A stretch of 64,000 nucleotides of DNA from contig NZ_CP025804.1 in assembly GCF_003352085.1 (NCBI RefSeq), positions 3,968,001-4,032,000 on the forward strand, given 5' to 3'. Below, piece after piece: positions 35,428-44,668 of this stretch (position 1 is the stretch's first letter; every line of letters starts with the position of its first letter). The notes under the pieces are model-generated. The model saw nothing but the letters and a program-made list of their open reading frames with translations, was not told the DNA's origin and ran no database searches. Origin of the DNA: Sulfitobacter sp. SK012 (lineage in GTDB: Bacteria; Pseudomonadota; Alphaproteobacteria; Rhodobacterales; Rhodobacteraceae). The translations under genes were made by a program, and so were the position numbers.

Positions 35428-37856
35428 AAACGGTCATTTTTGATACCGCCTTGGCTTTGCGCGGTGGCACACCGCGTCATCGACAATCCGAAGCACTCAG
35501 GGCGTATGTCGCGGCGCGTGCACAGACATTGCACGTGACAATCGACATCTATGCGTCGCAAGACGGCGCAAGACGACGTATGGCTCGGGCTGACAAACTG
35601 GTGTCGCTACGGCCCACACCTCGGGGTCAACGCCCGTTCTTAACCTTGCCCAACGCTCCGTTGAGTACACCAGCAACGGTCGGCGAAGCTGCGGATCATG
35701 CAGGCAGTTGGCTATCTCCTGCACGGCTGCGTCGGTTACGCAAACTGCTGATACACCACGCGCCCGATCTTATCGTCGTCGGCGATCCGATGCTTGCACC
35801 ACTCTTGCCAGCTTTTGCTGCTGTTGGATGTCCTACCGTTCTGATCGGGAATGCCGCTGCTGCATGGCATGCACGCGCGGCGACTAGCCTGAATGATGTA
35901 GTGCAGACCAATTGGCATGCTGATCTTGCAACGCTCAAAGCCGACGGATCGATGTGCTTTGCCACCAGTCTTGCACCCTGCCCGCTTGCGTTTGACTCAG
36001 ACGATCTGTTTTTTGAAAAAACCCGTTCGCTGGTAATGTTGTCCACCGGATATGACTGGCTTGATGCCCAAGGGATAAACACCCTGTGCATGGCGTGCAA
36101 GACTCATGCGGCGCGAGGAGGCGCGCCGTTTGACGTCGTGCTTATTGGTTTTGGCGCGGCGCATGTCGCACGTGTCCCCGAAGCGGTTAGTTTTGACACA
36201 TGGGCCCATCTGGCGGGTCAAGTGGGATCAGCGCGCGCGCTTTACTTGCCGCATCTGACACCGGAGCTGGCCAGCGTGGCCGAGGCCGCGCTGGGGCTTG
36301 GTACGCCGGTTATTGCATCGCCGATCGATGTAAATTCCGTCTGGCCTGTTGGGGCCTTGGGCGTGATAGGAACCACCCCAGAAACGCTGCCTGCGATTTT
36401 CGCGGGTGTCATGGATGATGATATGGTCGGAGACACCTTCTGGCGCGGCATCGCGGCAGAGGCCCTGAAATATGCGCGCACCGAGGTATCTTTGCCCGGC
36501 TTGGCCGCTAAGCCGGTGCACACAACCACCTTAGGCAATCGGCCGCGGCGGCACAGCGCACTCAGCACCGAGCCCATGGTTCTGTATAATCCGTTGTCAC
36601 ATATGGTACTGGCCCAGCTGTCCTTACACCGCGATGCGGGCGTTGATGAAGTGCGCCTGAAAGATTCCACCGGAACCGAACTGATACGTTTGATGCCATC
36701 AACCCTGCAGCGCGAAGCTGATCCCGTGCAATTTGAAGGCGGTGTCGTCGCCACAAAAGCAGAGTTGGGTGCGGAGCTGACGCTGGAGTTTCATGATTTC
36801 GAGGGGCTGGTCGAGACGCACAGCATCTCAACGGCCGATTTTATTGACCAAGAAACTGAACTGTCCTGGATCGCCCGGGACGGCGTCACGATCAAAGGGG
36901 GCTTCTGGACAACACACAGCAAAACCGAGCAAGGCTGGGCGCTTGGCAGCGGGGCCTCGCAGTCACGCCTAAGCGGGATCAAGGAGTATCCATTGGCTGA
37001 GATTGGTGGCACGGCGGTGGCGTTCTCGACCTATCTTGATCCTGTCCCAGGCGCACCGATGTCGATCCTAAACCGAACTGGTCGTTCCATCGGGGGGTCC
37101 TTTGAGACTGAACAGCGCCCCTTGTTCGGGCCAGAGGCGTTTTTCAATACGCAGGGTGCACCACGTCCCGGGGTGGAAATGCTCAAAGACAAACACAAAG
37201 GTCAGCGTGCTTGGATTGTGGGCAATGGGCCCAGTGTACGGTTAGATGATCTAGGACGCATCCCAGCTGGCGACGTAACATTCTGCTTCAACCGCTTTTA
37301 CCTCAGCTACGCCGATCAAGCGCTGCGCGAGGACTACGTCGTTTCTGCCGACACCCTGATGATTGAGGATTTTGGGCAGGAAATGATCGACGACGCCGCA
37401 GGCATGCCTATCTTTTGCCTGCCACGTGGTGAAGGAAAAGACCTTAACGGATCCTTCGTCTCCCTTCGCAATGTCGGCAATCACCTTCCGCTCTTTTCGA
37501 TGGACCCAAGCAGCTATGTCTCGCTTGGCGGTTCGTCCGTGTTTGTTGCGCTTCAGATGGCGCATTACATGGGCATCCGCGATGTGGCGCTTTACGGGAT
37601 GGATTATTCATTCTCGATGCAATTGCGCCGCGATCCCCGTTTTCCATTCCCAGTGTCGTTTGATGATGGCAACCACTTCATCAAATCTTATCGCAGCGCA
37701 AAGCCGTGGTGTCCGCCGACGTGGCGCGATATTTCTGCAGGCTTCCTGAATGCGCGGGTTGCATTTGAAACGACGGGCGGGAAAATTGTGAACGCATCGC
37801 GTGGGGGCAAGCTGACAACATTTGCGCGCGCAGATTTTGACGATTTGACCGAATAG
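35424..37856 (+). CDS. Glycosyltransferase-like protein with C-terminal DUF115/Maf-type domain
   Basis: An 810-aa protein. Residues 1-360 suggest a degenerate GT-B fold (LIVVGDPMLAPLLPAF, VVLIGFGAAHVARVP, YLPHLTPELASVAEAALGLGTPVIAS). About 380-580 is an unassigned beta-rich linker. Residues 590-790 form a DUF115 domain: RAWIVGNGPSV (600-604 GNGPS), VTFCFNRFYLSY, YVVSADTLMIED, SVFVALQMAHYMGIRDVALYGMDYSF. DUF115 occurs in MptE and in the Maf proteins that attach nonulosonic acids to flagellin, which fits a cluster with a NeuA-like enzyme. It is coupled to the preceding gene by ATGA overlap. Confidence 0.78.
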   Translation: MKTVIFDTALALRGGTPRHRQSEALRAYVAARAQTLHVTIDIYASQDGARRRMARADKLVSLRPTPRGQRPFLTLPNAPLSTPATVGEAADHAGSWLSPARLRRLRKLLIHHAPDLIVVGDPMLAPLLPAFAAVGCPTVLIGNAAAAWHARAATSLNDVVQTNWHADLATLKADGSMCFATSLAPCPLAFDSDDLFFEKTRSLVMLSTGYDWLDAQGINTLCMACKTHAARGGAPFDVVLIGFGAAHVARVPEAVSFDTWAHLAGQVGSARALYLPHLTPELASVAEAALGLGTPVIASPIDVNSVWPVGALGVIGTTPETLPAIFAGVMDDDMVGDTFWRGIAAEALKYARTEVSLPGLAAKPVHTTTLGNRPRRHSALSTEPMVLYNPLSHMVLAQLSLHRDAGVDEVRLKDSTGTELIRLMPSTLQREADPVQFEGGVVATKAELGAELTLEFHDFEGLVETHSISTADFIDQETELSWIARDGVTIKGGFWTTHSKTEQGWALGSGASQSRLSGIKEYPLAEIGGTAVAFSTYLDPVPGAPMSILNRTGRSIGGSFETEQRPLFGPEAFFNTQGAPRPGVEMLKDKHKGQRAWIVGNGPSVRLDDLGRIPAGDVTFCFNRFYLSYADQALREDYVVSADTLMIEDFGQEMIDDAAGMPIFCLPRGEGKDLNGSFVSLRNVGNHLPLFSMDPSSYVSLGGSSVFVALQMAHYMGIRDVALYGMDYSFSMQLRRDPRFPFPVSFDDGNHFIKSYRSAKPWCPPTWRDISAGFLNARVAFETTGGKIVNASRGGKLTTFARADFDDLTE

Positions 37857-37901
37857 GCGGAGCGGCACCGGGGTACCTTGCATAGCGCCACTTGGTGGTT
37901 A

Positions 37902-37939
37902 GGTCCATTTGCATGCCCTGTTGGACCATGACATGCAAA
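37902..37939 (+). repeat. Two overlapping inverted repeats at the start of a small ORF
   Basis: GGTCCA (37902-37907) pairs with TGGACC (37922-37927). TTTGCATG (37908-37915), lying in that loop, pairs perfectly with CATGCAAA (37932-37939). The second pairing would cover the ATG at 37933. The two stems are interleaved, so they are alternatives or a pseudoknot. Confidence 0.4.
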
Positions 37940-38163
37940 AACACCTGAGCTTTGCGGCTCATTTAGCCGCATCTTTTTTGAGTGCAGGGCTGGCCGTAGC
38001 CGATGCCGATCTTGGGAATGTGGCCCTTGAATGTACTGACCCAGTCATGTGCGCAGCCTTAAGCGGTGCGTTCGAAAAGGTTGCGCCGTTCAGGACGCCA
38101 CTTACGGTTCAGTTGATTTTCGAAGAGAGTCGCGACTGGCAGCTTGCCGTGCATCTGCAGTGA
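37933..38163 (+). CDS. Small hypothetical exported protein
   Basis: A 76-aa ORF beginning MQKHLSFAAHLAASFLSAGLAVADADLG, a plausible short signal peptide with cleavage near AVA. The mature part has two cysteines (ALECTDPVMCAAL) and a beta-like end (LTVQLIFEESRDWQLAVHL). No family is recognised. The start codon lies in an inverted repeat. It may be a real small periplasmic protein or a remnant; support is limited to the signal-like N-terminus. Confidence 0.35.
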   Translation: MQKHLSFAAHLAASFLSAGLAVADADLGNVALECTDPVMCAALSGAFEKVAPFRTPLTVQLIFEESRDWQLAVHLQ

Positions 38164-38409
38164 ACAGGATCCCCGCAATCGGGGCGCGGTCCATCGATGC
38201 GCTTTGATGTTACGGACAGCAAGCTTGATGGGCGCATCTATGGACGATTAATGAGCGGGTTGACCAGGGCGAGAAATCTGCCCCTTTAAGGCGGGGTCTG
38301 GTAAATTTTGTGGCAGGTGCAGCCCATTTCGGCCCCAATTTGGCAATAGTTCCTCTGTATCGGTCTGGTCGATTGAACCAAACCCGACTGCAGAAGGATA
38401 CATGCCCCA

Positions 38410-40197
38410 ATGTGTGTGATGTGTGACCAAGTAATTCAAATGATCGACAGTTGTGCTTTTGCCGACGCCCATGAAACTGGTCCGTCCATTGCAAGAGCTA
38501 ACGCTGAAGGCAGCAACGGCACTATTAACCAAATGGCAGATTTCCTGACTACCGGTTTTTGGGCCAATTTGTCAGGTTACCGCGGTGACGGGCGGTCCTT
38601 TGACACGGGTGCTGGGGCACAGATCACAGTGAACATGAACGGCCTTTCGGCGTCTGAACAGTTTTTAACCCGTGCCGCGCTGGAAAGCTGGGAAATGGTG
38701 GCAGACATCAATTTCCGCGAAACTTCAGGCTCCGCAGACATCGCCTTTGAAATTGCAACTAGCGGATCATATGCAACAACCAACCTGACTGGCGACACGC
38801 TACTTTCGGCCACCGTCAACATTGATGATGGGCTGCTCGAACGCTACGGGGCCACTCTGGATGGCTATGCTTTCCAAACCATCATGCACGAGATTGGTCA
38901 TGCCTTAGGTTTGGGCCATTTGGGTGACTACGATGGCGGTGCCGATTATTCAGAAGCGACATTCATCAATGACAGCTGGAGCGTGTCGGTGATGTCGTAC
39001 TTCAATCAAAACGAAAACACTCGCGACGATGCGAGTTATGCACGGCTGGCCACAACGATGATCGCCGACATCGCGGCCATCCAAGACCTCTACGGCACGC
39101 CCGGGGCAGGCTCTGTGACCGCAGGCGATACTATTTATGGCGCAGACTCAAACCTCGGCAACTATCTTGGCGATATGTTCCAACTAATGAGTTTGGGCCG
39201 CACGACGGGCACCTATGATGGTGATCCTGTGTCGATGACGATCTGGGATGCAGGCGGGATTGATACCCTCGACTACAGCTTTACCACCAGTAACAATACG
39301 ATCCGCCTCTATGAAACCGGTCAATCCAACGTGGATGGTGGCACCGGCAATCTGACCATTGCTCAAGGGACACTGATCGAAAACGCGTCCTCTGGGTCGG
39401 GTCATGACACAATGCAAGGCAATTACGCAAACAATACGCTGCGCGCTGGTGCGGGGAGCGATGTGGTAGGCGGCGGCAACGGCAATGACGCGCTCTTTGG
39501 GGAAGACGGGAATGACACCATCTATGGCGGGATGGGCAATGACACTGCTTACGGCGGGAATGGTTGGGACGAGCTTTGGGCCGGCGGTGGCAATGACGTT
39601 GTGTTGGGCGGAAACGGCAACGATATGATCGGTGGCGGCACTGGCGCGGATATTATCTACAGTGGTGTCGGCAGTGACACTGTCTATGCGAGTGGAGGCA
39701 GTGACATTGTCGGTGGTTTTGTTGGGAATGACCAACTTTTTGGCAGCGGTGGAAATGATACGATCTATGGCGGCATTGGCAACGATACGGTCTACGGCGG
39801 TGACGGCGACGACGCGATGGGTGCGGGTGACGGCACAGACGAACTGCTTGGCGGCAGCGGCAACGACATCATCTATGGCGGTCGCGGCGATGATACCGTC
39901 CTCGGTGGAGCTGGCAACGATACGATCAGTGCTGGCCAGGGTGACGATATGATCAGCGGCGGCGCGGGTGCAGACCAATTCTACTTCGGCGCAGGCGATG
40001 ACACACTGACCGATTTCGACTCAGGTGATACCATAAACTTCTCTTACGTGAGCGAGATCGCTAATTTTGATGACTTAATGAACAACCACATCCGCGACAC
40101 CGATTCCGGTGTGCTTGTCGAAGCGGGCGACGGAGTTACCCTTTTGCTGGAAAACACCACAATCGCGTCATTGGATCAGGGAGACTTCGTATTTTAA
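38410..40197 (+). CDS. Serralysin-like M10 metalloprotease with RTX repeats
   Basis: A 595-aa secreted protease. The zinc motif HEIGHALGLGH is at residues 160-170 and the Met-turn SVMSYF at 193-198, typical of M10B serralysins. From about 330 to 540 there are RTX nonapeptides (GGxGNDxxx) that bind calcium, then a C-terminal domain ending in the DFVF tail used by type I exporters. There is no Sec signal. The N-terminus MCVMCDQ with a further Cys-Ala-Phe at 15-17 is shared with the next protease. The likely role is extracellular protein degradation. Confidence 0.9.
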   Translation: MCVMCDQVIQMIDSCAFADAHETGPSIARANAEGSNGTINQMADFLTTGFWANLSGYRGDGRSFDTGAGAQITVNMNGLSASEQFLTRAALESWEMVADINFRETSGSADIAFEIATSGSYATTNLTGDTLLSATVNIDDGLLERYGATLDGYAFQTIMHEIGHALGLGHLGDYDGGADYSEATFINDSWSVSVMSYFNQNENTRDDASYARLATTMIADIAAIQDLYGTPGAGSVTAGDTIYGADSNLGNYLGDMFQLMSLGRTTGTYDGDPVSMTIWDAGGIDTLDYSFTTSNNTIRLYETGQSNVDGGTGNLTIAQGTLIENASSGSGHDTMQGNYANNTLRAGAGSDVVGGGNGNDALFGEDGNDTIYGGMGNDTAYGGNGWDELWAGGGNDVVLGGNGNDMIGGGTGADIIYSGVGSDTVYASGGSDIVGGFVGNDQLFGSGGNDTIYGGIGNDTVYGGDGDDAMGAGDGTDELLGGSGNDIIYGGRGDDTVLGGAGNDTISAGQGDDMISGGAGADQFYFGAGDDTLTDFDSGDTINFSYVSEIANFDDLMNNHIRDTDSGVLVEAGDGVTLLLENTTIASLDQGDFVF

Positions 40198-40320
40198 TGG
40201 AGCGACATTGGTCGAATAGTGAGAGAATTATCACCGTTCAAGCATAAGCGGGCCGCCTTTCGCCTAAATTCCTGCCGCAACTGGAACCTATAATTTGAGG
40301 TGATATTGTTTGTCGCAGCA

Positions 40321-40381
40321 TGTGCAAATGGCATTGCACACGATTGACTCGCTTCGCATAAGTCAAAGATATAGCTATACT
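40321..40381 (+). promoter_or_regulatory. Candidate promoter with two dyads upstream of the second M10 protease
   Basis: A perfect 7-bp inverted repeat TGTGCAA (40321-40327) / TTGCACA (40334-40340) is followed by TTGACT (40344-40349) / AGTCAA (40361-40366). A possible promoter is TTCGCA (40353-40358), 17 bases, TATACT (40376-40381), 78 bases before the start codon. The dyads are therefore placed where an activator or repressor could act. No specific regulator is assigned. Confidence 0.4.
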
Positions 40382-40459
40382 TTTTAGAAACGCGTATTCA
40401 ACTTGAATTCGCCAACCACAATTACATTTTGATTTCCCTGCCACGGAAGGCTCCTAAAA

Positions 40460-42703
40460 ATGTGCACTATGTGTTTCCAATTGCCCAGCGCCCCTGACGG
40501 ATGTGCGTTTGAAGTTTCGCAGCCAGTTTTTGCGCGCTTACGCGAAGGGAATGACGCAGCAGATGGCGTCAATACCGCTTATACTATGAGTGTTGGAGAT
40601 TCATTTTCAGGCAGTATCGATTTTAACGGTGACGACGATTGGATCGCGATCAATTTAGTTTCCGGTCGGAATTATACAATCTCTCTGGATGGCGTGACCC
40701 TGAATGATACGTATCTAAGGCTTTACGATGATGCCGGATCTCTGGTCGACTACAATGATGACGCGAATGGTAGGCTCGATTCCGAATTGAGCTTTCGGCT
40801 CGCTTACCCGTCAGGCACTTATTACATTTCCGCTGAGGCTTACAGCTCCTTCCGAACCGGGAGTTACGAGTTGTCGGTGACCGGTGGCAGTACACCTCCG
40901 CAGCCGCCTACTGGGGGTGCAGCATCGCTTGATACTCTCGCCAACTTTCTAACCGAGGGCTATTGGGGCGGCCGCGAACGCAGTTTCAGCACCGTATCTG
41001 ACAATATCATCACGGTCGACATCGGAGGATTAACATCCTCTGGCCGCGAGCTTGCCCGCTGGGCATTTGAAGCGTGGGAACGTGTGGCGGATATCGATTT
41101 CCGCGAAGTCTCTTTTAATGCGGACATCGAATTTGACGATTTTGATGATGGTGCATATGCGAATTCACAAACATCGGGCGGGCGGATTACCAGCTCCTTT
41201 GTGAACGTGTCAACCGACTGGCTGCGCAGCAATGGCACGTCGATCGACAGCTACTCATTCCAGACCTATGTGCACGAGATTGGCCACGCGCTCGGCCTGG
41301 GACATCAGGGCGATTACAATAGCAACGCGACCTACGGTTTCGACGAGAACTTCAGAAACGACAGCTGGGCGCAGTCGGTTATGTCGTATTTCGATCAAGA
41401 TGAGAACACCTTCACCTCTGCCAGTTTTGCCCGCCTTTCGGGCCCAATGATCGCTGATATTCTCGCAATCCAGAACCTATACGGCGCCGCAGATGCAGGT
41501 TCCGCTACGGCAGGTAACACCGTTTACGGTCAGGGTACTACGTTGGATGGCTACATGGGAACGCTTTTCGATGCGCTCGCCTCCGGGCGAACGAACAGTG
41601 ATTATACCGGTGAACCAATTGCGTTCGCGATCAGCGATGCCGGCGGGATAGACCGGATCAATCTGACCTATCTAAATGGCGACCAATACGTTGATTTACG
41701 CCAACAAGCATTTTCGAACATTGCCGGACTTCGCGAAAACATGAGCATCGCGCGCGGCACAACTATTGAGAACCTGAACTTGGGCAATGGCAACGATACT
41801 GTCTATGGCAATGACGCGTCAAATATACTGAGATCTGGCGGCGGTTCCGATCTGCTGTTCTCGCAGAACGGCAGTGACCGGGTATTCAGCGGTGTGGGCA
41901 ATGACACTGCGTACGGCGGTGCAGGTAATGACGTTCTGAATGGCGAGGCCGGTTTTGACCAAATGTGGGGAGGGAACGGCAACGATTATTTGACGGGCGG
42001 CGCAGGCAACGATGTTCTAGGTGGTGGTGGCGGCAATGACACGCTTGACGGCGGCATCGGCGCAGACAGCCTTTATGCTGGGGGAGGCGATGACCGACTT
42101 TTGGGTAGAGACGGAAACGACAACCTCTGGACTTCCTATGGCAACGACACTGTCAGCGGCGGAAATGGCAATGACGAGATAGGCGGAGGCTTTGGCAACG
42201 ACAACCTCTATGCCGGGACCGGTAACGATCTTGTCTATGGTGGCTTTGGCAATGATGTCATTTATGGCGGCACAGGTCGGGACCAAATCTTTGCATTCAA
42301 TCAAAACGACTTCGTCGATGCGGGTGAAGGCAATGATATTGTCTATTTGGGCCGAGGGAATGACACGGGCCGCGGCGGCCAAGGCGATGATGCTATTTAT
42401 GGTGCCAGCGGCAATGACATTATCGCGGGCGGCGGTGGCAATGACACCTTAACTGGCGGAACCGGCAACGATACCTTCATCTTTACCGGTGGAGACGACC
42501 GTATTGCCGATTTCAACGCGAGTTCGGCATTAGAGAGGATCGATTTTTCCGGCTATGCGCCCATTTCCAGCTTCGCTGATCTGCGCAGCAACCACCTATC
42601 CAGCCAAGGCTCAAATGTCTTGGTGAACGGCACCGGCGGAGACAGCCTGCTCATTCTAGGTGTCAATTTGAATGAGTTGGACGCAGGCGATTTTGTGTTT
42701 TGA
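40460..42703 (+). CDS. M10 metalloprotease with pre-peptidase domain and RTX repeats
   Basis: A 747-aa secreted protease. It starts MCTMCFQ like its neighbour. Residues about 33-142 resemble a bacterial pre-peptidase C-terminal (PPC) beta-domain (FSGSIDFNGDDDWIAINL, YLRLYDDAGSLVDYNDD, GTYYISAEAY). The M10 domain follows with HEIGHALGLGH at 272-282 and Met-turn SVMSYF near 307. RTX repeats run from about 440 to 670, and the protein ends in LDAGDFVF. SD AAGGCTCC is weak. An N-terminal PPC domain is an unusual position. It probably arose by duplication of the preceding gene plus domain gain. Confidence 0.9.
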   Translation: MCTMCFQLPSAPDGCAFEVSQPVFARLREGNDAADGVNTAYTMSVGDSFSGSIDFNGDDDWIAINLVSGRNYTISLDGVTLNDTYLRLYDDAGSLVDYNDDANGRLDSELSFRLAYPSGTYYISAEAYSSFRTGSYELSVTGGSTPPQPPTGGAASLDTLANFLTEGYWGGRERSFSTVSDNIITVDIGGLTSSGRELARWAFEAWERVADIDFREVSFNADIEFDDFDDGAYANSQTSGGRITSSFVNVSTDWLRSNGTSIDSYSFQTYVHEIGHALGLGHQGDYNSNATYGFDENFRNDSWAQSVMSYFDQDENTFTSASFARLSGPMIADILAIQNLYGAADAGSATAGNTVYGQGTTLDGYMGTLFDALASGRTNSDYTGEPIAFAISDAGGIDRINLTYLNGDQYVDLRQQAFSNIAGLRENMSIARGTTIENLNLGNGNDTVYGNDASNILRSGGGSDLLFSQNGSDRVFSGVGNDTAYGGAGNDVLNGEAGFDQMWGGNGNDYLTGGAGNDVLGGGGGNDTLDGGIGADSLYAGGGDDRLLGRDGNDNLWTSYGNDTVSGGNGNDEIGGGFGNDNLYAGTGNDLVYGGFGNDVIYGGTGRDQIFAFNQNDFVDAGEGNDIVYLGRGNDTGRGGQGDDAIYGASGNDIIAGGGGNDTLTGGTGNDTFIFTGGDDRIADFNASSALERIDFSGYAPISSFADLRSNHLSSQGSNVLVNGTGGDSLLILGVNLNELDAGDFVF

Positions 42704-42889
42704 TACGACCTTAAGCAGACAAATCGGCACTCAATGGGCGTATGCGTAAATGCAACGGTCGACGGACTGCGACCAATGCCCGCTTGACCACTGATGAAAC
42801 CTCACCAATACAATTCCTTCTGAGGTTATTCACGCGAAGGCTGGGGGCAAACCCAAAATAACAGCCCGCATTTTGAAAGAGGTTTCGCA

Positions 42890-44425
42890 GTGCCGACATA
42901 TCAATTCTCTGGCTTTCAAGCCTTCTATGACAGCAATACAGGCGACGCTACTCGAGTAGATCGCATCGAAATGTCCATCCGCGTCCGCGACGGAGCTCCC
43001 GGCACATTCAGCTACACCAATGGACCCTTGATCTCCGGAACCAGCCTGCGCTTGGCCGAGCTGGACATTCCTGGCCTTTTGGACATCACCGTAAACGGGC
43101 GACCCTTGCCAGGAGGTCCAGATATACTCTTTGCCACAGTCAATTGGAGTGGAAATACATCTCTAGTATTTGCATTGTCATCTTTTGATTCAGAAATGCA
43201 ATTTGTGCTCAACGGCCCAGAGCTGCCAATCGGTACACCCGCCGCGTTCAATTTCTTCCCAAATCGGGTCTCGTCAATCACTTCGATCACCACTGGTGAC
43301 TTTGCGCCAAACCAACCTATTGGCTTCAACGAAATTGCAGGCGTCAACGTTATCAACGCACCCGAAATTACAGCGGGCGACGACTACATCACCGGCACAA
43401 CCGGGGCTGACAATATTGCAGCGCTGGGAGGCGACGATACGGTTGTATCCTTTGCGGGTGCCGACACCGTGACCGCCGGTGACGGGAACGATTCCGTCAC
43501 TGCCAGCGACGGCAATGATGTCGTCTACCTTGGAGCCGGCAATGACTTTGCCCTTGGCGGCAATGGCGCGGACACTTTGGGGGGCGGCGCTGGCAATGAT
43601 ACCGTCTACGGCGGCTACGGATTTGATCTCGTCTTCGTAGCCGATGGAAGAGACTTTGTTGGGGGAGGCGCTGGCAACGACAGTATTTATGGCGGCGACG
43701 GCGCAGATACCATCTATGGTGGCTCCGGCAACGACCTCTTGGGGGCTGGCAATGACAACGCTGCAGACCAAGCTTGGGGCGATGCCGGAAATGACGAAAT
43801 TTACACTGGCGGCGGCAATGACGTTGCAGGTGGGGGGGCCAATGCAGATGAAATCTGGACTGGCACTGGCAACGACACCGCCTACGGTGGTGCTGGCAAT
43901 GACCTTCTAGCCGGCGGTTCAGGTTTCGACGACATCTACGGAGGGAACGGCAACGATTCAATCTATGCCGGAACTGGATATGATTATGTCGATGGCGGTA
44001 TCGGTAATGACATGCTCTTTGGCGCATCTGGCGAGGATACTTTAGTTGGCGGTGCCGGAAACGATGAACTCTATGGGTTTACCCAAGCAGACGACTTGCG
44101 TGGGGGAAATGGCAACGACACGCTATTTGGTGGCGACGGTAACGACACGTTGAATGGTGGAACCAGCATTAACCGAATGACCGGTGGTGCAGGTGAAGAC
44201 ACCTTCGTGTTTGCAGGCCGCATTGATACCATCACCGATTTCACCGAAGGCGAAGACGTCATCCGCATGGGAGCAGCTGCTGGGATCAACAGTTTTGCGG
44301 ACATGATGGCCAACCATGTGGTTGGTGCAGGCGGCAACGTCGTCATCACGACAGATGCGAATTCAATCCTCACGTTGCAAGGCGTCTCGATATCAGACCT
44401 CAATCAGGAAGACTTCATTTTCTAG
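42890..44425 (+). CDS. RTX calcium-binding secreted protein (paralogue 1)
   Basis: A 511-aa protein with GTG start. The N-terminal 150 residues form a beta-rich domain (YQFSGFQAFYD, GAPGTFSYTNGPL, LRLAELDIPGLLDITVNG) without a recognised family. Residues 160-430 are RTX nonapeptides (GGAGNDTVYGG and similar). The C-terminal domain has INRMTGGAGEDTFVFAG, DTITDFTEGEDVI and the tail LNQEDFIF. No catalytic motif is seen. It is a close relative of the next gene in both halves. Likely a type I secreted surface or matrix protein. Confidence 0.85.
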   Translation: MPTYQFSGFQAFYDSNTGDATRVDRIEMSIRVRDGAPGTFSYTNGPLISGTSLRLAELDIPGLLDITVNGRPLPGGPDILFATVNWSGNTSLVFALSSFDSEMQFVLNGPELPIGTPAAFNFFPNRVSSITSITTGDFAPNQPIGFNEIAGVNVINAPEITAGDDYITGTTGADNIAALGGDDTVVSFAGADTVTAGDGNDSVTASDGNDVVYLGAGNDFALGGNGADTLGGGAGNDTVYGGYGFDLVFVADGRDFVGGGAGNDSIYGGDGADTIYGGSGNDLLGAGNDNAADQAWGDAGNDEIYTGGGNDVAGGGANADEIWTGTGNDTAYGGAGNDLLAGGSGFDDIYGGNGNDSIYAGTGYDYVDGGIGNDMLFGASGEDTLVGGAGNDELYGFTQADDLRGGNGNDTLFGGDGNDTLNGGTSINRMTGGAGEDTFVFAGRIDTITDFTEGEDVIRMGAAAGINSFADMMANHVVGAGGNVVITTDANSILTLQGVSISDLNQEDFIF

Positions 44426-44447
44426 CGGAAGCTGAATTGTAATTTTG

Positions 44448-44482
44448 AAAGGGCCGTGTCCGAATTGGACGCGGCCCTTTTT
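44448..44482 (+). terminator. Rho-independent terminator after RTX paralogue 1
   Basis: A 14-bp stem, AAAGGGCCGTGTCC (44448-44461) with GGACGCGGCCCTTT (44467-44480), has one G-U pair, loop GAATT and a T-run of five. It lies 22 bases after the stop codon. Confidence 0.85.
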
Positions 44483-44668
44483 GGCATTGAACACCTATCT
44501 AAAAGAATATCTATTGCTACTTATAGCAGAATAACTATGCGTATTTTAATTTAGCACATTTTTTAGCTGATCAAAAAACCTATCGAGTTATCTTCGCGAG
44601 AAATCACCAATTTGAAATGTTGCGAAAATTTTATCAAAGATTCTAAGAACCATTGAAAGGATACACTT

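Larger units (their letters stand above)
37857..38409. other. Spacer between the glycan locus and the RTX block
   Basis: A 553-bp gap that contains one small possible exported ORF (37933-38163) with an unusual pair of inverted repeats at its start, and a short hairpin CCCCG-CAAT-CGGGG at 38171-38184 without a T-run. A GAAGGA at about 38391 can serve the protease start at 38410. Nothing else was recognised. Confidence 0.5.

Noticed and set aside
38171..38184. CCCCG-CAAT-CGGGG as a terminator
   Set aside because: Only a 5-bp stem and no T-run; insufficient for a rho-independent terminator.
40321..40340. A lux-box reading of TGTGCAAATGGCATTGCACA
   Set aside because: The distance between the TGCA half-sites is two bases longer than in the lux-box consensus and no luxR/luxI gene is in the window; kept only as an unassigned dyad.
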